Positions 36,701-45,700 of a DNA stretch of 64,000 nucleotides are shown in pieces (position 1 is the first letter of the stretch; each line of letters begins with the position of its first letter). Position numbers and translations under genes: made by a program. The notes beneath the pieces were generated by a model that worked only from the letters and a program-made list of their open reading frames with translations, did no database searches and was not told the DNA's origin. The stretch lies in the NCBI RefSeq assembly GCF_035046505.1, contig NC_089824.1, positions 222,898,596 through 222,962,595 of the forward strand, in the 5' to 3' direction. This DNA is from Tiliqua scincoides. Its lineage: Eukaryota; Chordata; Lepidosauria; Squamata; Scincidae.

Positions 36701-39700
36701 TTACGTGTGGGATCGCTTATGCTTGAGTTTCTGCTGTAGTAGGCAGACAAGGGGTTAACAGACAAACTTCATGTGCTGGATCCTGCAGTTTGTGGGGTGG
36801 GGGAGTCACGGAGGCCTCCTCAAAAGAAGGGAACATTTGTTCCCTTACATTGGGGCTGCGTTGCAGCTGCTTTGGTGCTGGGAAGTTGGATAGGGCTGGG
36901 CCCCTAGACTTGTGACTATGTTGGAAAAGTTGGCTGCTTTCCAGACCAGTGAACAGCACTGCAGTGTCTGCTTCACATCCAGCAAATTGGCTGTTGCTGG
37001 TTTCTTTTGTATCTTTGTTTTAGATTGTGAGCCCTTTGGGGACAAGGAGTCATTTGTTGATTATTTTGCTATGTAAACCTATGTGAACTGCTTTATGAAC
37101 CACTTTTTGTTCCAGAGCAGTTTTCCAGTCTTCCTTGATAAGAATTTGAGGTTTTAAAGTCTCAGCTTTTGCCAGCCCAGGGCTCCTAACTTCTTCTGTT
37201 CCAATGTCTCTTCTCCCCAGCATGCTTCCAAAGATAGTGAATAAGTTTTTGAATTCGACCCTTGGGAAAGTTCTTCCAGGCATGGTAAGTCTCGGGGACT
37301 TGGGGAGTGTCCTGGCTAGTCATTAATGGTTGGGGTGGTAAGTGAAAGTGCCGTCTTTCAGAAGCACAGAAAAGGCTGAGCAGATGGCTGGGCAGAGAAC
37401 GCCCAGGGAAACATGTGCCAGTCGCTGCAACTGCTTGACCACAAGGATTTGCTCTCCAATCTTGCTTGTTGATTTCTCTTCTAGATGTGTCCAGCAGCAG
37501 ACAAGGTGATTGGCGTTATGAAGGAGAAAATGTTATCAGTCTTTGGTAAATTTAGCTAGCATCTTCTAAAGCCTTTTCCCACCATGCAGAGTGATTTTAC
37601 TTTCTAAAAAGCATCTCCTCCAGACATCACTCAGAAGCCTGGTGGTACCTGGATATCTTGATATTTTGGGGGAGGGCACTGCTGAGATTTCTAGTCATGA
37701 CTGTAGGAAGCTTGCTGACAAAATGCAGTTATCTACCCTGCTGGACTGTGGCTCTATACATGCTCTTATTCCAATGATGTCCCTCAAATAAGAGAGTTAT
37801 TGTGGATAAGGATTTTGCTTTGGTAGAACCTGACTTGAAATTGGAGAAGGGCCATAATGAAACGTAGCACACGTGCATTGCTTGAAGAAGGACCCAGAGG
37901 CTAACATCAGCACCTCCTGGTCAAAGTAGGCTTGGTACTGACATTTCACAGGAAGGGTCACTTGAAGTGAATTTCAGGATTCTTCCCCAAGAGAAGCACT
38001 TTGGAATTTTCAAGAGAAGCCAAAGGAGTTTCCATAAGACCAGTGAAGCTCCTCAGGTGGTTTCTGCACTGCCCCAGTTATCAGGCAGCAGGTGCTGGGG
38101 AAAGTAAGAACCTCACTGGCATTCTTGGAGATCTGCTGCCCATTCACCCTGGCCTACATGAAGATAGTTGGACTTGGCCTCAGGCAACTTTACTTCAGGG
38201 AAAGGATTGAAGCTCTGTGGCGAGAGCATCCACTCTGCATGCAGAAGGTCCCCAGTTCAGTCTCCAGTGACCTTGCTAAAAAGTGCTTCAGGCTGCAGGC
38301 TGAGAAAGGCCCCTTTCTGCTTAAGGCACTGTAAGAGCAGATGATGATCTGAGCCAATCCTCTGATTCAGGGGAAGACTGACGCCACCATTTTTGGAGGC
38401 AGCATCTGCCGCTGAATTCCCTTGATGGCAGGATACCACTGCTCTCATGCCCTGCTTGTGGGCTTCCTGGGTGCATGCGGCTGGCTAGAGTGGCCAACCA
38501 GATGCTGAACTAGTTGGGCCTGCTTTGCTCCAACTCGGCAGGGCTGTCTTTATGAGTGCCCAGGATCCTCTACATGTTGGAGGTCACATGCTCCATTCAA
38601 ACTGTTATCTCTGCAGGCTTGCTGAGCACCATCAACACCCCACGTGAGATGAGAATGTGTGCTAGAACATGGCCAGTGACCACCTTGTGGCTGTGCATTG
38701 CAGGGGAAGACTGGCAGTGGGTAGACAGGCTTATTAACCTTGGAAGGGCCCACAGGGTTCTCGCAGAACATAGTTTGACAGTGTCTGATCTTTCTCATGA
38801 GCAGGAATGGAAAAGCCTCCTTCCCCACATTGAAAAGATTCTTGAATGGAAATCTTGGAGAAAAAAACAACGGAAAATCCAAAAACTGCATACATTTTTC
38901 AACACTAAATTTAAATGTCAAATACCCTTGCAGTGGAAGCAGCTTTTGGCCCAGAAGCATAGCTTCTGACTGGAGCCTTTCTGTACCACCTGTTGGTAAA
39001 ACACGTTGAGAGCAGAAGACTTCTGCCAGGCAGCAGCTTAAGAACCAGTCAGATGCCTCCACAAGTCTGCAAGCAGAACATTAAGGTGCTCTCTCTCTCT
39101 CTCTCTCTCTTTTCAGAGCCATGTTCCTGTGGTTATGGTGTAGTAATGCAGTACACCCTGAAGAACAATCTGGAGAAAGAATCAGATTACATAGGCATAC
39201 ATTTCAATGTAAGTGAGGACATTTGGGGCCTGTTGTGTCCAACAGTACTAGGCAAACAAGAGAGTGTGCATAGCAGGGGCACATACTGCTGTGCGCCATT
39301 AGCTTACCATGAACCAAATAGAGAAAAGATCATTTCTCACAAGATCCTCCTTAAGTCACCTTTCTTTGGGGGGGCGTGGAGAATGAAAGAGCTCCTTGGG
39401 TGTTCAGAGGAGCTGCCCACAGGTTTTCCATTCTGTAGCTCCTACCCCCTTACTTCAATCAGATGATAATTAACCCCTTACTGAATTGCAATGCTTTCCC
39501 CCCCTCCATGGTGCTGTTTTTATTGATAGTTTTAACTTTATAGTTTGCAGTTCATGTTGTAAGCCACTTGGTGTCTTTGCTGGAAATGCAGCCTACAAAT
39601 ACTGTAGTGTGAATCAATAAATATGCAGTCTTCTGGAGGGTAAAGGCTGTCATCATTCAGAGCTAGCAGAATGGTTGGGAAGGACCTCGAGGGGTGACTG

Positions 39701-42700
39701 ACTCTGTTCACAGGCCCATCAGACTTCTGTGGCTGTTTCTGGACGTGTGCAGAGAAACCCAATAGGTTTGGCTGTGTAAAAGAGTTTGTGCTGAGGGATT
39801 ATGGGGGGGTGGGGGGAATTCCGTGTGTGGCTGCTTGATTATGCTTAGGTGAGAAATGGAGATCCCTTGAACTATTGTCTGTGATGGAAGGATTCGGGAG
39901 AGCATATATGCTAATACTGACATATTAGAAAAAGTCGCATGCCAGACTGTGGACACGGGGGCTGGGGGGGGGGCTGGCCTGAGATCATGAGGTTCATCCT
40001 CCTTCAGACCCTGATCAAGAAAGATGGAAACACGATTGACATCCCCACAAGTCCTGCAGCCTCCGCAAACCTGCCACCAAAGAAGGAGGGCAGGACGGTT
40101 GTCTTCCTTCCTGTGAATGTCCTGAATGGTGCAATGGAAGCTTTGAAGGAAGTCTTCAACAGAGAGGTGACAGCTGCCCCGGTGAGTAGACAGGGGTTGT
40201 GCATCCATTTTTGTGTCCCCGGAGAAGTTCCCCAAAAGGCCAGAAGCCATCACTTCTCCCTCAAGCTGGTCTCTCTGTTGGTACTTGAGCTCATTTGCTA
40301 CCTTTTACCCCAGACCATAGATACTGCCCTTCCTGTTTCCAGGAGGAAAGCACTTGTGTCTCCTCCTCTCCTTTCAGCCTATGGTCCTGGCTGGCTCCCC
40401 CTGTCATGGGTGGGGCTCCAGGTGTCCAGCACAGCAATTGGGGGGGGGGAGTGATAAGACCAAAGAGAGAACAGAAAGAGATGACAACCTTATAAGGAGT
40501 TGCTCTATGGATCGATCGATTGATTGATTTGATGATTTGTATCTTGCTTTTGAAATGTACTAATCATACTGAGTATTTGGATGGAGCTTTCTGAGTATGT
40601 AAAATGCTTCATCTGTAGTATCATGATGACGGCCCAGTCAGAAGAGAAGGTATTTATTACCCCCATACTGCAGATAGGGAAGACTGAGACCAGGAGGGAG
40701 TGGCTTGCCTAAGGCAAACCTTAGTCAGTTCATCTAGTCAATTCATGGCAGAGGCATTTCCATTCTAACTGGGGAAGCCTTGACCTTTAAAGGGCAGCCC
40801 AAGCCTATGGTGGCCACTGTCCCTTGGTACAGCAGCGCTGAAATGGCATTTGCTGTATCTTGCAGAGCCAAAGAGGCAGCTGGAGATCTCCTTGGGGTAG
40901 GGGGACATTTGTTCCCTTACCCCATGCTGGCCCCCAGCAGCTCCTATGGGTCTACTTGGACCTGCACCAACTATTTAGCTGGTGCAGAACTGAGGAGACT
41001 GGTGTGGGGCTCCAAGGCCCAGGGAGGGTATGAAACTTGCCTGCAGCCCCCAGCCCAGTTTCTCCCCCTCCCCACCTTCCCTCTGTCCTTCTTCTGCCCA
41101 GGAATGCATCCCTGCTGCTCAGCAGGGGACTTACTGCTGCCAGATCCCAGTGCATCTGGTGCAGTGGTCCAGCGCTGACTGGTGCTGGCCTCTCTGCCTG
41201 CACCATTCCTCTCCTTCCCAGTACAGAAGCGGCTCCTAAAACCACAAGGTTCATTAAACATTTCAAAAGACCGAAAGCAAAGTGTGGCCCTGTTCCACAG
41301 GGTGGAAAACAAATGACGGCTCAGGTGACAGCGACAGCGACTCCTACATACGCCTTGGAAGAAGAGAGAGGCACCATGACCGTGCCTGTCCAAGTGGAGG
41401 TCCCTTCAGAAGGCCTAGACGTCAGAATGGTAAGTGGAGCACAGTCCCTCCTGTGTCCCGCCCACCACTAATCTCCACGTGGGATGCTGGGAGACAACCA
41501 CATCACCAACCACATCACTTCTCCACATGTTTCAGATGAGCCCATGGGAATTCTGGACTGGGAAACCTGCCTTGTGAATACTGAAGAGGTTTTTGAGAAG
41601 TGATGCGGTTTAGCTTTCCAGGATGGGGTGGGGGGGAGGGTGACGTTCCCATCTCGGCTTTGGAACCGTGGCTTCTTGCTGCTTTTTTTCAAAGTGCAAA
41701 CAGCTAATGCCCAGAATGCAGTCCCTTCCCAAGGTTGATCTTAGTGGGGTTGGCTTGGCCCATCATGCGGCAGGGGGGTTTACGAGATAAGGCAGGAAGA
41801 TCACGCCTTCCTGCTGGATGGAGAAACTGGGGAGAGGAGTCTATGCTGCTCTTAGGCCTGTCGGATTGTGTGTCTGGGGGCAAAGTGGCTCATCTGCCCA
41901 GATGGAAGATGGGTTGGAGGGTAGCCTGTGGCCTTTGGGGACTGAGTGGGAGTGGCGTCGCACACAGGTTTTTGTCACAGTTGGCATGCTTAGTATGGGG
42001 TGGGGGTGGAGAACAGAAAATGCTGTGAGCAACCTGAGTTAAGTTGGTTGGTGAAAAAGAGTCCATGCCACTTTCCAGAGGTTGCCTGGCTGGAGGATCT
42101 GAGATGGGGCTCCACTGAGTGATGGGCACAGGGTCAGCTTCAAAGGTGAAACAGCCTGAAGGAGGGGACGCAGCTCTGAGCTTCCTCAGCTCCTTAAGGG
42201 GTTGGGGATGATAAGCTGGGATCGCCACAAGTCAGCCTGCAGCTTGGAGCCAGAGTGGGGTTCTGGGAAATGGAGGCAGTTGATGCTTGGTGATCTGTAT
42301 CCCTCAAGGTAGACCCCCCCCCCACTGAAAGGTGGCAAGAGAGGCAGGTCGTTTAAGTCCCACTGCTGTGTTTGCTTAATGTTCCCAGGCCTGATCAGCT
42401 GAAGTGGATCAATGCAGACTTGCACCAGCGATTTTGCTGGCGCAGGTCGAGTTGACCCATAACAGCAGCTGGGGCTTTTCTTGGGGCGAGGAGACGAATA
42501 TCCTCTTACCCTAAGGAGGCTTTCTGCCTGCTAAACTCCACTGCGGGATGCAGCATAGCCTCAGTGTGGGGAAGTTCCAGCAGGAACGGGCTGCTGTCTT
42601 CTGTCTCACTGGGGCGTGAATGCAGCGTAGAAGGTCCTGGGATGCTTGATGGATTTGGGATTCATGCAGCATAATTTTTATCATTAACTGGTCCTTTTAG

Positions 42701-45700
42701 GACTTTTCCTCCCATGGAGGCTAACAACAATCAAAGAAAATAATTAAAAAGAAGTATAAAGCAGTTAAACAGACACGTCAGAGAAAGCGGGGAAAACATC
42801 GACTCGTTTTCTAAGCACTAGAAGGAAAATGATCCCGAGTCCCTGTGGGTGACAAGCTGCTCACTGCATCTCTCTTCTGTGCAGGATGTCCTAATGAGGG
42901 TGACTTTTACAGTGGCAGATGAAAAGCTGAAAACCATCATGGAAATGGACAGGTACTGAACTGGAGGTCCAGCAGATTCCCTGCTGGACCCGGTGACTTG
43001 CGAGTCTCTTCCAGCACGATAGTGGCTGTCATCCAGGGGCTTCAAAGCATGTTTGCAGGAAACACCCCTGAGAAATGTTGCTGGTCTCTGTGGGCTTCCC
43101 TTGAAAATGACTGCCTGAAGAGGAAGCCCCCAGATTCTCCTTGCATTTCATTTTGCATGAAATGTCAGTGCAGGAGCACTGGTGAGGCCCAGCTGATGGC
43201 AGGAGCTGGGCTAAGGACAGGTCCAGTCTGAAAACTGGCACCCTGCCCCAGTCCACATTAGTCTTTCTTTGTGGGAAGGTGCCCCAGACCCTGATCACTT
43301 GGACTGCAACTTTTCTGGTTCTCTCCAGTGTCCTTTTTGAGATATGAGAACCAAAACTGTACACAGGATATTCCAGCCCTCCCTCTGCCCTGGAATGCCT
43401 CCTCCCCGCCCTCCCTATGCCCCACTGATCCCCATGCCAGCTGAGCTTGGCCAGTGCGGACCTACCTCTGCCCATCATCATGGAGACAGATGCAGCTTTC
43501 ACAGGCCGGCGCACATCCTTGCGCCAGCCCGGCTGACACTCAAGGAGTTGCAAACTTGCTTTCCAGCACATTTGCGACCTTCCCAGGTTCTTGTGCTGAC
43601 CCAGCACAATCTTAGGATCATGCTCTAATGGGATGAATTGGACATGTAAGAGTAAGGCTGCAATCCTAACCTCACTTTCCTGGGAGTAAGTTCCATTGAA
43701 CACAATAGAACTTACTTCTGAGTAGACCTGGTTAGGATTGTGCCCTAAGAGATTGAACAGGAGCAGGATGACTGATAAAAACATAACAGCTCTGCTGGAT
43801 CAGGCCCACGGTCCATCTAGTCCAGCTTCCTGTATCTCACAGTGGCTCACCAAATGCAGGGAGCACACAAGACGACAAGAGACCTGCATCCTGGTGCCCT
43901 CCCTTGCATCTGACATAGCCCAGTTCTAAAATCAGTAATGGATTTTCCCTCCAGAAATTTGTCCAATCCCCTTTTAAAGGCACCTAGGCCCGATGCCATC
44001 ACCACATCCCGTGGCAACTCCCGTGGAGTTCTATAGACCAACTTCCTGCTGAGTAAAGAAATATTTTGTTTTGTCCGTCCTAACCCTCCCCAACACTTAA
44101 TTTTAGTGGATGTCCCCTGGTTCTGGTGTTATGTGAGAGTGTAAAGAGCATCTCTCTATCCACTCTATCCTTCCCATGCATAATTTTGTATGTCTCAGTC
44201 ATGTCCCCCCTCAGGCGCCTTTTCTAGGCTGAAGAGCCCCAAATGCTGCAGACTTTCCTCATAAGGAGGGTGCCCCAGCCCAGTAATCATCTTAGTCGCT
44301 CCCTTTTGCACCTTTTCCATTTCCACTATGTCCTTTTTGAGGACTAGGGGTTGAAGTTAAAGAGTTTCCTGTTGACTTGTAAGGAGAAAGCACTAGCAGA
44401 GAACTTGCTTGACTATGAAGGTGCAACATAAAATGCAGTTTGTAGGAGAAAACAGGCAAACAGCACCCACTGTTAACTGTCTCACCTTTGTTTTGCAGCA
44501 TAAACAATGTCGACCAAGTCTCCGGCAGTGCTGGTGTAAGTCTGAGCTTGAATGGCTCTTTCTGGAACAATGAAAGGAGAGCAAGTGTTGAATGGTGGCG
44601 CACGCAGGAATTTAAGACATCCAAGTGTGTGTGAGACAACTGTGGGCACAGGCCTCTTGGAGATTCTCTGATGCAAACTCCCTTGAAATGAGTGGGCACT
44701 TGGATTGCACTTGGGAGGGATCCATAGATCACTGACGGAGGAAATCCCTTGTCTGTAGAGGGTCACCAGTTCCATCCCAGATAAAACAGTCTCTGGATTG
44801 CACCACAGAGCTGGAAAGGCCCCTGCCCAAGTTCTCGAGAGCTGCTGTCCATTTCAACCATATTGGGCTGAATGGACCAAGAGTCAGTCTTGGCCTATGG
44901 CAGCACCCTGGAATTTCAAAATCAGCTTTGGGCTTTGGAAAAGATGCGCCTTGATGTGTCACTTTTGCAGCAATGTAGTGAAGCCGAGACTTTTGCGACT
45001 CTTTTTCTTTTGCAGGAAGCAACACTGAGTGAAATTGCAACAGCCATTGTGTCATCATGGAATGGTAAGAAAATGTGTGCTGAAGTGTTCTGGTGATAAT
45101 GATGATGTTTGCTTCTTCACCAGCAAAATAAGCTCTCAGCAAATAACTTGCAAAGCTGAATAGGCTGTCCTGGCTTGAGGATGGCAGAGAGTTGCCCTGC
45201 CCTGCCCTGCTCACACAGGAGGATTCTTAGGATCCTTGTATATATGTTTGATATTTTTTCCAACTGCTGCAAGAGAGGTGCCCAGACTCTTGTAGAGCCA
45301 AATATTCTCCAAGTGCCATCACCATTTCCTGTGGCAAGGCGTTCCACAGACTAATTACACGCTGGGTAAAGAAATATTTTCTTTTGTCTGTCCTAACTCT
45401 CCCAATGCCCAACCAGTGGACATCCACTAAAATTGAGTGTTGGGAGAATTGGGATAGATAAAAGAAATTTCTTTACTCGGCATGTAATTAGCCTGTGGAA
45501 CTCCTTGCCACAGGAAGTGGTGATGGCATCTTGCCTAGATGCCTTTAAGAGGGGTGGGACAGATTTCTGGAGGAAAAGTTCATCATGGGTTACAAGTCAT
45601 GGTAGGTTTATGCAAGGTAGAGGTAGGCTGCCTCTGATTGCCAGATGCAGGGGAGGGCACCAGGATGCAGGTTGTGTCTGTTGTCTAGTGTGTTCCCTGA

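Noticed and set aside
38205-38275. A tRNA-Ala gene
   Set aside because: Only the promoter-box parts are tRNA-like; the cloverleaf pairing is poor and a SINE body follows.
41037-41471. A 144-codon + strand frame as a separate gene
   Set aside because: It is BPIFB6 exon 9 plus in-frame upstream repeat and intron sequence.
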